NCBI GenBank assembly: GCA_035582835.1
Contig: JAYKAV010002788.1
Coordinates: 3,177,405-3,241,404 of the forward strand
Length of the DNA: 64,000 bases
Direction of reading: 5' to 3'
Source of the DNA: Phoebastria nigripes
Lineage: Eukaryota > Chordata > Aves > Procellariiformes > Diomedeidae
The notes under the pieces were generated by a model, which saw nothing but the letters and a program-made list of their open reading frames with translations, searched no databases and was not told where the DNA came from. Positions 14,434 through 26,557 of the stretch are shown here, piece by piece. The position numbers were made by a program, and so were the translations under genes. Every line of letters begins with the position of its first letter. The stretch's first letter is position 1.

Positions 14434-14660
14434 ACAAAGCAGTATTATCTTCAGTTAAAAAAAATTTTCANAATAAGTTTTCAAGAAGTTCACAGGCACA
14501 AAAGATAACAGTTCAAGTGCCAGATGATGTAGAAATAGCCATGTGTAGGAATACCTATGCAGAAGGTTTTAAGGTGCTTTATAAAAAAAAAAGACGGAGG
14601 GCTCCTGATGCAGGGAAAGTAGAAGATTATGCCCTGGAAACAATACAAAAGCAAGAATGA
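14434..14660 (+). other. Unrecognised plus-strand open frame with splice acceptor
   Basis: An open frame starts after TTTTTTTGTTTAATGTTTCCAG, a pyrimidine-rich acceptor-like sequence on the plus strand (AG at 14432-14433), and runs to TGA at 14658-14660. The peptide contains QKITVQVPDDVEIAMCRNTY, then a basic KKKRRR cluster and ends in an acidic/glutamine tail. The first part includes an ambiguous base at 14471. I do not recognise the protein. It is antisense to DISC1, inside intron 9. It could be the last exon of a nested gene, an old retrocopy fragment, or a chance open frame enriched in lysine because the DNA is A-rich. No upstream partner exon was identified. Confidence 0.2.
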
Positions 14661-16471
14661 GAGAAGACAACAGCTCCAGTCAATCTGATTACCTTTCCTG
14701 AAGAAAAATGAAGCATCTCCTTTCTACAGTGAAAGACATTTAGACCCACTAACTTATTTAAACTAGCATAAGCCTCCAAAGATGAGAAGACCAAAGGACC
14801 GCTTTCTCTGCGTTACTTTCAGTAACCTATGTTTAGTTTATGGACAGACACCTATTTCATGAAGAGTTGAGCCAAAGCATAGCACAACTCTGCCGCAAGG
14901 AGGAATCACAGGTACAGCCCTACAGCACGCCAGGACACAGATCAGCCAGCCTAGCCCTGATCACTTCTGCTGTTTAAATTAGCATGGCTAATTTGGCCTG
15001 AAGGGTGCCCTAATGAACTCTGGGCAGACAGCTAGTAACAAAACCCAGAGGATGATAACATCCTCAGCTAGTAGAGTTAGATGGAGAAAGGATTTCTCTC
15101 CCTGGCTCATAGCTATAGAGGGAGAAGTCAAACTAACCAAGAATGGGCTGCACCAAGCAATGGTACCAACCACTCACACTAATTTTGCCCACAGCACAGA
15201 GCAGCTGAGCCCGTGCTGCACTACTAGCTCGAGGAGCAGAAGCATTTTAGGAGCCATTTTCCTGCCTGACTACACTCTCCCAAAATCACACTGTCACCTA
15301 AACCAATGGGTCAACACACCCCCCCATCACAAGCCCCACACCCCTTCTGCGTCCCTCATGCTGATGCTGGCGCTCCCACCACGCACTGGTGGGTCTCACA
15401 GGCATGCTAATGCCCAGCTCACATCAGGCTTCTGGTCAGCACTGAGCTGGCGTACAGGATGGGGCAGGAACACAAGGAAAAGGCAAAACCGCCCTTCTCA
15501 GCAGCAACACAGATTTTACTGGTGTAAATGAACCACAAAGCCTGAGGCTGTGCAGTAAGTCAGCTCAGCTACCCCAACTCAAATCGCACCTTTCACAGTG
15601 CGGACAAAGCCAATACAATTATCTCCAGTTCTTTTAAACAACAGCAAAAACAAATGGTAACAAAATTGTATTCCAATTGTTATGCTTTATTCTCCAAACA
15701 TAAAAGTACTGTACAAAATGACAACTGGTTCGTAAAAGTGGATGCCATCTTCAAGACACAATCTGTATACTATTTTCCAGAGTGTATCAGAAGGCTTACA
15801 TTCAGTTAAACGCTTTGGTATCAAACTCATGCTAGCATTCCCAAACCTAAGTGAATTTCCATTTGTTAAAGGAGAAAATGGTGTAGATCACATGCAAGGG
15901 CGACAGCGACAAGTAAAAGGGAAGATCTCAGATTTCAATTTATGTATCTCTGACTAGTATGTGCTTTANAGAGTTTTATTTTACACAAGGATAAATTTCT
16001 CCTTATGCCTACAGAATCACAATAAATTAAAATAACAATCCACATAGTAAACACCCAGTGTTTTGCTATTTATTGTCGTAAACTGTAGGACAGTAGAGGT
16101 CAGACCAAGACGACACCTCATTACAGCTACATAAATGCAAAAGGGAAAAAAAGAGTCTATGAACTGCTACCAATTCTGTTGCTTCCACAAGAGTCTTGCA
16201 CAGGTTTTGTTTAAAACCCTGCTGAAGAAAAATACAAATGAGAAGTACATGTATATCATAGGAAGCTTAATTGTCCTAGAAACAAAGGAGCAACAAAAAG
16301 GACAGGTTAGAAGGTCAGAACCCTCTTCAACTCACTTGCAAATCCAAGCAACGAGGAAGCATTGCCTGATGTGTGTTTGTGGGTTTGGATCACAATGCAC
16401 TAATTTGAGGAATCATTTTTAAAATTTTTATTTCGTTTCTCAAAAAGCAAGTTCTTATCTAATAGTGTTTC

Positions 16472-16498
16472 TGTGTGTGTGTGTGTGTATATATATAT
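16472..16498 (+). repeat. TG/TA dinucleotide microsatellite
   Basis: Eight TG units run straight into five TA units. It is a compound microsatellite in intron 9. Confidence 0.95.
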
Positions 16499-17093
16499 TC
16501 TTCTTTGCATTTTTAAAACATTGTCTTAGATGCAGCCAGTTGCCCACAAAACTTTATGTTTCTGAGATAGCTCTGCTTATCTACTTGCCTATGAAGAAAC
16601 TTCATACACTTTTCAAACAGAGGCACTTTCCTCTCTTCAACCAACCTACTGCTCATAAGATCCTGAAAAAGGAAAGACATTTCAAACCTCTAGAGCTTTG
16701 AAGTAGCTCCCAGATTTATACTTAGCTGTTTAGAGGTAACTATAGTAACTGTACATCTGTAAGTCAATTAAATGTTACTCAGCCTTTTCATTTAATCAAG
16801 CAGCAAGGCCACTTTATCTGCTTAACTTCAAGAGAGGGTACAGCAGACAAGAGGATATGCCAAGTCTAGGAATGACTTTGCTGTTTTGTTGTCAGTAGCT
16901 TTCCCAGTAATTGCATAGAACTTCCCCGATTCCACCGTGACACTACAACCCAAGCACACTCTTACAGTTATATGTGAGCTGTGTTTGGCAAGCCGTTTAA
17001 CCCCACCACAAGCATAAATTTACAAAGAGAACTCTTGCCTTCAGAACCAGGCATCCCTTGCACCTCATACGTTCAGACTCATCACCAAATAAG

Positions 17094-17138
17094 CTATATA
17101 TATATACTAAATATTTAGTTATATATACTAAATATAGT
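17094..17138. repeat. AT-rich segment with direct repeat and palindrome
   Basis: ATATATACTAAATAT occurs at 17100-17114 and again at 17121-17135. The 14-base perfect palindrome ACTAAATATTTAGT (17106-17119) lies across the first copy. It is about 375 bases beyond the exon 9 donor in transcript order. It could be a slipped-strand or cruciform-prone site. Confidence 0.8.
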
Positions 17139-17512
17139 TCTATTGTCACAGCCAACTGCATCTACTGCTTCCACATAAAAGACTACATGCGTTTCTCCCT
17201 ATGTGAATAAATGCACAGTATCATCATCATTATTATAAAAACGGGCTTAGAAAAGAAAGTTTTTGAGAACTGGGCTAAGATAGATCTCCAAAAGCTGTAT
17301 ATTGCTGGGATATCTCTTCTCCCCCTCTGCCTCCCCCACCTCCAGTGGAAACAGCTGAGAGCATATTCAGCATATTGCTTATCTAGGCCCCGGCCAAACT
17401 TTCCCCAGAAAAATCAGCATGTTTTGTGAAATGCAGGATGGCTCATCAAACCCAGTAGACTTCTAGGTGCTCATGACTGAGCAAAAGCTGTAACAGCCTG
17501 TGAACTACTTAC

Positions 17513-17701
17513 CAAAGGCAGCTTCTCCTTGTTCAAGTTCTTGTTTCAGTCTGGTGTAATCATCTTTAATTCTCTCTAATTTTCGGACATTTCTGACACT
17601 CAGAACCAACAGTTCATTGAGAAGTCCTTCCAGCCCCTCCTTCTCAGATGTTAATGATCTTATTTCTTCTGTCAGATCCTTCGCAGTACCGAAATTACTT
17701 C
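17513..17701 (-). CDS. DISC1: DISC1 exon 9 with leucine zipper (about human residues 598-661)
   Basis: The acceptor is AAACATGCAG and the donor GTAAGTAGTT on the minus strand. Two bases complete glycine, 62 codons follow, and one base (G) is left over, matching the human E661 split. TAKDLTEEIRSLTSE is identical to human, followed by EGLEGLL and a basic/acidic coiled coil ending KQELEQGEAAF. The leucines equivalent to human 607, 614, 621 and 628 are all present, so the zipper heptad is intact. The common human variant site L607F carries leucine here. This exon lies in the alpha-helical oligomerisation part of the protein. Exon 10 (human TSVKENTMKYMETL...) was not found between 1 and 17512, so it is probably outside the window. 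Confidence 0.97.
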
Positions 17702-18660
17702 CTGCATGTTTTGTGGGGGCAGGGGGAAGAGGGAGGAAAGAAGCAGACACTTGCAACATCAGTAGGTTACACAGCAAACAAGGGAAATTAAGCAACTGTA
17801 CTTCCCAACAGCAACTGAAAGACCAATTTTGGAAGGCAGGGAGAAACTGTTTTGCAAGCATCCATTTCATTAACATACTACAAAAAGAATCACAATTGTA
17901 GCACATTTGACCTTACACACACAGAAATAGTCTTTTTTTCATTATTACTGATACAATTTACATTTTTGGAGAAAACCTTCTCCTAAGGTCCACGCTTCAG
18001 AAAATGTCATACTGTAATTCACTGATCATTGCGGTGTGCTCTGTCAGACCATTTTCTTGTTTTGGAGGACACCTCAACTCACAATACTTTTGAAATAGAT
18101 GCTATCAGTCTGCTAGACCCTGAAGTATTTCCTCCTTGAACAGAGCAGCACTATGCCGTTGTTCATAACAAGCACCAGAAGGTTGTTTATAAATGACACA
18201 TCACATTTCTTAAATGGCATGCACCCTGTGCAAAGACCATCAGGAGATGTTCTTCTGAGAGAACATATTTAAAAGTCAAAACTCTCCATTTCTGGCTCTC
18301 CCTGAAGCACAAAACCTCAGAGACAGGCAGAATACCTCAGTATCACCAGCTCACACTGCTCTGGAGTTTTTAAAAATGTTTGGCTCCTTTGGACAAGGAT
18401 CCAGAGTCAAAAGTTCAATTCCCAACTGGTTTACAGTGTAGCCTAGTAACATTTGCCCACTTAACCTTTCTGAAAACCACTTTTATAAGAACCTGGAGAG
18501 GAATGTTTCCTTACATCACAAGAAGTATAAATTCACAATGACAGTGAGATGCTCAGCTATTAAATGATTTTTAGATAGCAGTAGAGTAACTATTATAACG
18601 CTACCTTTATACAGTTGTACCTGTGTCTTTTCAATGATTCAGCTACTTGGCTGGGGAAAG

Positions 18661-18722
18661 AAGGAAAAAGAAAAAAAAAAAAAAAGAAAAAAAAAAAAAG
18701 AAAAAACACCCACAAAAACCCC
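18661..18722 (+). repeat. A-rich low-complexity tract
   Basis: Long A runs broken by single G, changing at the end to an ACACCCACAAAAACCCC pattern. It lies in intron 8 and is the complement in composition of the G/T tract about 830 bases away. Confidence 0.9.
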
Positions 18723-19550
18723 ACTGTAATTTAAAGAATACTTGACAAAAATAATTTCCGTGTAGACTTGCCCAATACAAGACAAAAGACCTCTAGCACA
18801 AGATCTAAACTCTAGTGTCAGCCTAACTTAGCAAAAATTTGGTGGTATGATCTAATAAGTAAAGGCATCTAGTAACTAAAGGCACTTATAAAATTTAGCC
18901 TTAGGAAATTTAGCCTAAGCAAATATTAATGTAAAGCACATCCAGTCACACATATAAGACGTCGCATCAGCTTCTGAACTATGTGCAATGATTTTAGACT
19001 CCTGAAATAACTTTATAATAGCACCAGCATTATTCAGATATAAAGGTGTCCTTTGGCTTTTTTTCAGGAATATAATAAACTGTTGCTTATACACAACAGA
19101 TCAATTAAAAAGTTTATTTTAGAAAATTAAGACATAATCCAAAACATCAAATCCACATCAGAGTATCCTAAACTGTGGCATTACATCCTTTTTACCTGGT
19201 GTCTCAAAAGCGTTAGTCACGAAGTCTTAAACAGGAATGGTTTGGCTGCTGTTCTGTTCCTTCAGAACAGGGGAGCAAGAATGGGACGCAAGTATTCATG
19301 CTGGTCAGAAGATGGCAAACCACCACCAGCTGCTGAGAGCGGATCCATTCCTCCAGAGCATAAGAGTGAACGGAAGCACTTCCAGCAAATAATTACATCC
19401 ACCCTCCTGGAGGAAAGATGCTGCTGCAAACCTGAGTGGCCATATAAGGACAGGTGTGCCAAAGAGAGACTGCAGTTTCCAAAATTTTAGAAGAGGCTGT
19501 TTCAAATAAATCAGGTTTAAAGATTGAACATTGCTAAGTACGGTAGCCTT

Positions 19551-19755
19551 GTTTAGTTGTTTTTTTAGTGTTGGTTTTGTTTTGTTTTGTTTGGGGGTTT
19601 TTTGGTTTTTTTTGGGGGGGGGGGGGTTGATTGTTTTTTGGGGGGTTTTGGGGGGGTTTTTTGGTTTTTTTTTGTTTGTTTGTGTTTTTTTTGGTTTTGG
19701 GTTTTTTTTTGGTTTTTTTTTTGGTTTTTGTTGTTGTTGTTGTTGTTGTTTTTCT
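19551..19755 (+). repeat. G/T-only low-complexity tract, possible G-quadruplex
   Basis: About 200 bases almost entirely of G and T. G runs of 5, 13, 6 and 7 lie at 19593-19597, 19614-19626, 19640-19645 and 19650-19656. The tract then becomes TTTGG repeats and finally a TTG trinucleotide run. An apparent open frame here is an artefact of composition. The plus strand is the DISC1 template strand, so the RNA would be C/A-rich. Confidence 0.92.
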
Positions 19756-22700
19756 TAATTTAGTCCTAAGACTATGGTAGTTTCAGTCAACCCCTCTTCC
19801 TTGCTTAAAGCTGACCTTTTTTTCTTTTTAAGAGTTTAAAACTCCGCTATTTCTAATTCTCGGCTAAAACCCTGTTTGCCAGTTCTATCTTACAAAGAAT
19901 TAGACAATTAAATAACTATAAATATGCTTTACAAATAGTAGGATCTTATGGCTTACCAGTACATTTATTGGGAAACAACAGCACAAATTTTATTATCTTA
20001 ATCTGTCACATGCTTCCAAAATGGGCAAAACACGGCAGCAAAATAAGCAAGACAAAATCACTGGAAAAATGGCAGATATTCAGATGCTTCTAAGGCAACA
20101 AGACTTAAAATTAAACAGTGCACCTTTACTTCACCTGAACTCATCCCAAGCATCAACGCACAAGAGCCTTAATAAAACACGAAGGCAAGAGATTCTTCAT
20201 TAGAATCTGGAGCCTGCTCTTACATTTCAGAAGACAGCAAGGAAAAAGGCATGATATTACATATGAAAGTTTTATACATATTGAATGGATCTTAATTCCC
20301 AGAGGGGAAGTTTATATCAAAACTCAGGCTATGGCATCAGATATATATACCCAAAAGCCAAAACTGCCAGATGCAGCTCCCCCGACAGCAGAAATGTCTG
20401 GAAGTCTGCAATGAAAATTCAGAAGAGCATATACAAACTCATGCACCACAAGTGCCATCGGTGACCTCAATCACAGCAACCAAAATAACTGCTTTTTAAA
20501 TGCTGTAAGAAGGTTGATTTAAAAATTAATACATAATTCCTAGCTGCCAGCATTAAAAAACATGCCCTCCTGGGGTTTTTTGTTTGTTAAGAGACAAAGT
20601 CACACTGGATGCTGTAGAAACATGCTGAAGACGTGTCAAAATATTTTATTCTGCTAATATCCTGAAAATGTTAAAATTCCTCTTTTTGATGATAAAATAA
20701 TTATTTTGCCTAAGTGAACACAATAACTGTTACTTTGTCAACCACTCAGAGCTATGTTTTATATAGCCATACCGCTGGGAGAGTTCTAGTTGGGTGACAT
20801 TAGATAAATAAAGTCAGTCCTAACTGTTCCCAGGAAACTCAAAAATCACTGAAGCTAATAGGACTGCTCAATCTGAAAATCTGTACAGAGACAACAAAAC
20901 TAAGGAATTAATAGTCTAAGACCAAAGCTGAGCTTCCGGACTAAACCAAGACATTAGACAGGGATTCTATGAAGGGGACTGAAGAGCAAAATGCCACTTT
21001 TCGCATCCTTCCCCCTGTCTTGCAGTGATACTTCCTAGCGATGTGCAATTTTAGCCACTGCATACACATTCATATAAACACACCGGGCGCAAACTGGTAC
21101 ACCAAATGGGGAAACCCACAAGTTCAGAAAACTGTTTTTAAATGTCCAGGCTAGAAAGTCTATTGCTCTATCAGAATCTTAAATCTATTCCATTTCAACT
21201 TGAATAAATGCATGGAATCAACAGTGCTTGGATAAAATGGGGGGAGGGGAAGGGGAGGAATAACCATGTGAAGTAAAGTTGGGATAATAATAAAATCTGA
21301 AATCATCCACATGAACTTGGCCAAACTGATTATACTTCTACAAGTACAACACTGAAAATTCGTATTTTCACTTCGCAGCTAATTCGAAGTATCCAGTGCT
21401 CTGAACAGGTTGAATAACATGCTTGCAGTACACTGTCATAAGGTGCTGAGTATGTACACTTAACTTTGAGGGGCTGAACCTTACCGTTATCTCAAAAGAC
21501 AGCAACAAAAACCCAGTTTAAACTTCCTCCTTAATCTTGCCCTCTGGGGCTCTCTCCTCACATACGTCCTTCATCCCCCACTCTCTACAGATAGTGACAT
21601 CAGCTAAGCTCCAACAGCTTGATGTGAAGGCCAAAAATACCAGCCAAATCAAGCAAAACAACCCACATTGGAAAAATAAAAGAAAAAAATTATCCCCAGG
21701 CACAAAGTAGTTATATAATTGCTCTTACTCACTGTAAACATAAATAGTATATTTACCTTATTTTCCTCTCTTCCCAAAATTTTACTTGTATGGCTACATA
21801 CTACAGCTAAATAGTGCTCTGCATATCAAGTGTATTTTCTCTATACATAGTTACATGCCACAAACTCATGTCCATTATAACAGCTCATTGTCAGATTTTA
21901 CTATATTGGGCAGATTGTTGCCCATTTAGTAGCCTCAAACTAACATATCATTATTTTGATACCATTTGCCAGCAACAAATTGACTAAAAATATGGTTTGG
22001 AATCTTTCCCATTTTGTAAAAACAAACGTGTTATTATTTAAGCTTTGTTAAATATTTCCCCTTCAAAATACAAGACAAAGTTAATGGCCCACAACTTTTT
22101 TACTCCCACTTTTTCTCATATTTATGCCAGAAATTACATACACTCATAGTTTCCATTATTCATACTTGAAACAGAGAGATACATCCCATCCCTAGTGAAA
22201 CTATGTTCATTGTAGTACAAGCAAAGGAGCAGTTTTTGCATAACAGTAAAGCATACATACTGGACACTGGCTTGAACGCAGGAAAGAACAGACTGGTCAT
22301 TATTTATCATTATCTATAAGCTAATTCTTCATAGGCTAACACTACCTTTAATAATACATAAGAAAGTGAAAAATTTACATTTTAGCTTAGGGCATTTGCC
22401 ACCATGGTATTTATCAATGGCGCTGGAATTCAAAGCTGAAAATCCTCCACCCTGTGATTAATGAGTATACAAACTGATTCCAACACCAGAAAAGAAATCG
22501 AAGAAAATAAATATCATTCAGCTGCTCACAAAGAAAAGAGAAAAAGCTAAAAACATGATAGAAATGTAGGATTTTTGGAAGCACTGCCAGTGTGTTTGCA
22601 CCTCTGAAAAAAAGAAAAAAAAAAAAATAGCAAATGAGGGACAGTCTACCATCTCCTGAAACATTTTACAGAATTCCAGCATATTTGAATCACAATTCTT

Positions 22701-23426
22701 CTTTTTAAGCAATAACATGTGCCAACACTTTTATGAAGCATAATGCAACTGAATGATTGATGTGATCCTGAAAGGTAAAGCAAGAAAATCCATCTAGAAG
22801 CAGGTGAGAGACCCCCCAGACATACATTTGGAGGAGGAATTCTCTGCCACAGAAAGCCTCTTGTACCCGGACTCAATCAGTCACCACAGAGCTACAACAA
22901 ATTATCCTTGATGTTCACTGAAAGCCAGTACCATCCAACAGTCTCATTTGGAAACAAGATAAAAAGACAAATAGCGTAGCTGTCTGAGGTCTGCGTGACT
23001 GTTTCAGAGTTGATTTGGGGGGCTCACTGGCATTAGTTTTTAAATGAGTTAATAGGCTTGCCAAAAAGTACATCACTTGCACCAATACACGGTGGCAAAT
23101 TTTACTTCATGGAGCATAAAGTGACTGTTGTGGGAAGATACGCCAATACACAGCATTGTATGCTGGAGCCAGACATTGCGATACAGGTATGAAGAATAAT
23201 TAATCTCAATGTGCCTCTGAGCCATCAACCCAGACTGCTGCTGGAAGCAAGAATCTGAAAGTGGGGAACCAGCTATGTCATCTGACAAGACACAGACCTC
23301 TATCAGACTCCAATTCATCAAAAAACTAAGCCTTCAGGAGAAGGCACAAAGAGGCATTGGTATTTTTGCCTCTATGGCTAGCCGAGTTCTCCAGCTGTTA
23401 CCAAACAACAATTCTCAGAAACGATT

Positions 23427-23443
23427 AAAAAAAAAAAAAAAAA
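23427..23443 (+). repeat. A17 homopolymer tract
   Basis: Seventeen A followed by CACAAAACAAAACAGG, in intron 8. It could be the worn tail of a retroposed sequence, but no flanking element is recognised. Confidence 0.85.
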
Positions 23444-24769
23444 CACAAAACAAAACAGGAGCACCATTGCCTTCCAATGAAAGACAAATTAAGAGTTGTA
23501 TGTAGCATGTCTGGGGAAGACCTCAACATCACGTCAGGAACTTTATGCCCATACATATCTCTGCATGAAATGACTGAATACAGCACAGGCATGAAAACAA
23601 GACATCCACATTACCAAAACACACAGATGTATGGCTGAAAATATCCTTCAGCCTGCACCGGCATCTTCCAGCCTGACTGCTCTGTCCCCTCTCTAACATA
23701 CTCATGCCCAACAGGAATGCTTAGCACCAAAGCTGGAAGGCTGGAGGCTTTTTTGTTACAGTTGCTTTCCAAGCCATGCAGAACTTGCCCTGAATGAGCA
23801 TCAAAGAGCAGGCAAAGAGGCAACAGTCCTAGCATTAAGTTTTGTGAAAATATGGTATCTAGTATTTATGTCATGCTATTTATAAACTACACTTCCACAC
23901 TGACATAAGGAAAAAACCCTTTTCGTTGTACTGCTGGAAATCATCCCACAACAGTGTTTCCAAGCAGCTCCCACTTGCAGGTATTTAATGAAACAGAGAT
24001 AGTGCTAATTATAGGATCACACAATCTCTTACCAGTATAGACAGTTTTAAGATCAGAATTTTTTCTTTTTTTAAATACTTACAAGTCACCTCATTCTAAC
24101 TTCTGTGTTTGGATCTAATTTGTATTTGCAAAGACATAAGGAAAGTTAACGACATGCTTCTCATAGATAACTACATAAAGAATTCAGTATTTCATTCACA
24201 TCTGCTTAGCTCCCTGCTAGCCACTTTCTGGCTATCTAGTCCCACGCTATTACGCATTCTCAAGAGGAAAAAAATTCACAGAGTCTACGAAGACACTATA
24301 AAATATATCAAACAATATATTCAAATATAGGAAACAGACAACATGATGACTAAAAATTCATTTTAGTTTACATCCTCCCTCCTATTCCCAAATTCTTTTC
24401 TCACTAAGGAAAAATAAGAAACATACCATTTCTCACATATGATTTGCTCTCCTGCAAAACAGCCCGAAGTAGGAAAATAAATTTTAATAATATTTCTACA
24501 GTTACATTCACACTTGCTTACATATCATCCTATTTGAATTTTCTTACTGGCTTAGGATTATTTCATCTGCAATTTATTCCCCAAAAAAATTTCATGCTAA
24601 ATAGACACACGATGCTAACAGAAAGAACAGAGTACCATGTACTGCCATGTTCTTCCCATAACTGATGACAAAATTTTTATAAGCATGTTAAGAGCTACTG
24701 TAAGAAGCAACTGTTACAATAATCGCATGCAGGTTTCTAAGCACTGACATCAAGGTGTTTTGTTTTAAT

Positions 24770-24850
24770 AAAAAAACAAAAAAAACCCAAAAAAAACAAA
24801 AAAAAAACCCCAAAACACAAAACAACAACAACAACAAAAAAAAACCAACA
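24770..24850 (+). repeat. A/C-rich low-complexity tract
   Basis: Runs of A separated by C, CCC and CCCC, then a CAA repeat of about five units. It has the reverse-complement composition of the tract at 19551-19755, with the same trinucleotide (CAA versus TTG) at one end. Confidence 0.9.
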
Positions 24851-26363
24851 CACTAGTAGATGCTAAACTGTAAGATTTCATCGGTAAGTATTTACAAATG
24901 TGTATTGTCAACAGTAACATCTCATGCAANCAGGAGTACTTGTTAGCTATAATTAGCTAAAGCTACTGACTTAAAAACTGTGAACAATATAATAAGATTC
25001 TACTAATTATGTTTGGAAAAAAATTCTGGACTAGTGTCTCAGGAGTATTAACTGCAAGTTATTTATCACAACAGGCAAATGCCAATCAGAAGTAAGGGAG
25101 TTGTTGATATAAAGGATCTGAACTGTAACTGTTGATAGAAATACCTCTTGAACATTTAAGTATGGGCTTCTTTTTTTTTTTCCATATGAAATCTCACTGG
25201 GATTTAATTAATCTACTGTATCTATTCTACAGCCTTCAATAATCCAAAGATTCACAAACCTTCTTTCTTTCTGCTCCAAATTTAATCTTACGCTTCTTCC
25301 AAAGACGAAATAACAGGGAGGAGAGACGTTTACATATGTAGCATCGTCTCTTATGTCTTTACAGTATTGTTTATTATACAGTCTTAAAATCCAAGGTATT
25401 GTATTGACAAGACTAATAGAATTGTTACGCTTATGTTGCATTTATTGTGGTATTTTCCTCTCACAACAAGATCAGCTATACTCTTATATTTTCTGGTGCA
25501 AAAACACCAATACTGTAAATCAATGTGTTTGGAATAGAAAGTACAGTTCACGTAGAAGATGAATGTTGTCTGAAGCTATCAAGGTAGCCATTAAAGGCTG
25601 AGGTATATATCATGCTTTCCAAGTCATCACATCGTTAAGTCAACACATGCAAGCTCTGAAAACTAATGTATCACTTAATAACTATATTCTTAAGCTCATC
25701 TAACTTAACTTTTGGGATACATGAATCCAGATGTGTGCAACTGCATTCAGTTACCTTTTTGCTTTGACACTGTTCCAAAATCACTTAACTCTGACTACTT
25801 CCTCAAGGAAAATGCTACGTTAAACAAAAACGATGCAACATCTGTTTAGAGAAAAACAGGTGTTCTCAGTATCTGTTAGTAGTGTTGTTTGAGGATATTG
25901 TTTGAATGAATGATCTAACTGCTATGGTAAAAAAGCAGAAATAACAGACATTTATCCCTGCCTGATGCTTCCAGACTAAATGAAAACCTCTAACGATGAC
26001 CACCAAACTTTATTATTACTGCGTATTTATATGTACACTACAATTCCCTCTGAATTTCATGCTATTCCAAGGCTGTCCTTAAATAATTGCATATTACCCA
26101 ACTGAAGATTCTCCCACCTTCTAACGATTTAATATATCCAGGCTGTTCATTAACATTCTGTTAGCTGCCTGACAGTTCAGGGGATACGTACATACAGTAT
26201 CTTGCTTAAATCTTAACCAGTATTTAAAAAGTTAAGACTTACTTCTTAACTATGCCTTATTTAAGAGGTGTCATTCATTTATGCCTAACACAGGAATACA
26301 CAGAAACTGAATAATTCAGCCTTCTCTATCTTATCCACTGCTCACTGTTTTCACCTTAAGTGT

Positions 26364-26381
26364 AAAAAAAAAAAAAAAAAA
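26364..26381 (+). repeat. A18 homopolymer
   Basis: Eighteen A in intron 8. T16 lies 160 bases further on (26542-26557), so the two could pair in RNA. Confidence 0.85.
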
Positions 26382-26541
26382 GAGCCATTTTTATCTCTTC
26401 CTTCCTCTTTCCTCTTCTGCATTTACCAAATCTTTTCTTCCTGACTTGCTTCTCTGCTAGCTGCAATTCATTCTGCATCCCGGCTTTTCTGATTTTATCA
26501 CTTCATGCTCTAAGACTAAAATATTTCCATTTTTTCCAGAA

Positions 26542-26557
26542 TTTTTTTTTTTTTTTT
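26542..26557 (+). repeat. T16 homopolymer
   Basis: Sixteen T in intron 8, forming an inverted pair with the A18 tract at 26364-26381. Confidence 0.85.

Larger units (their letters stand above)
1..17512 (-). other. DISC1 intron 9 (partial)
   Basis: No coding exon of DISC1 was recognised here. It holds a degraded tRNA-derived SINE-like element (640-828), G-homopolymers (829-847, 1618-1630), a TG/TA microsatellite (16472-16498), an AT-rich segment with a direct repeat and palindrome (17094-17138), a Pbx/Hox-like palindrome (13812-13825), and an unexplained plus-strand open frame with an acceptor (14434-14660). The remainder is unique AT-rich sequence with only chance-length open frames. Confidence 0.8.

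Noticed and set aside
15013..15531. 172-codon plus-strand open frame
   Set aside because: No recognisable family. It lies in a locally GC-richer stretch where stops are rarer, and no splice or conservation evidence supports it.
19531..19758. Open frame rich in Phe, Gly and Cys
   Set aside because: It is a direct translation of the G/T low-complexity tract.
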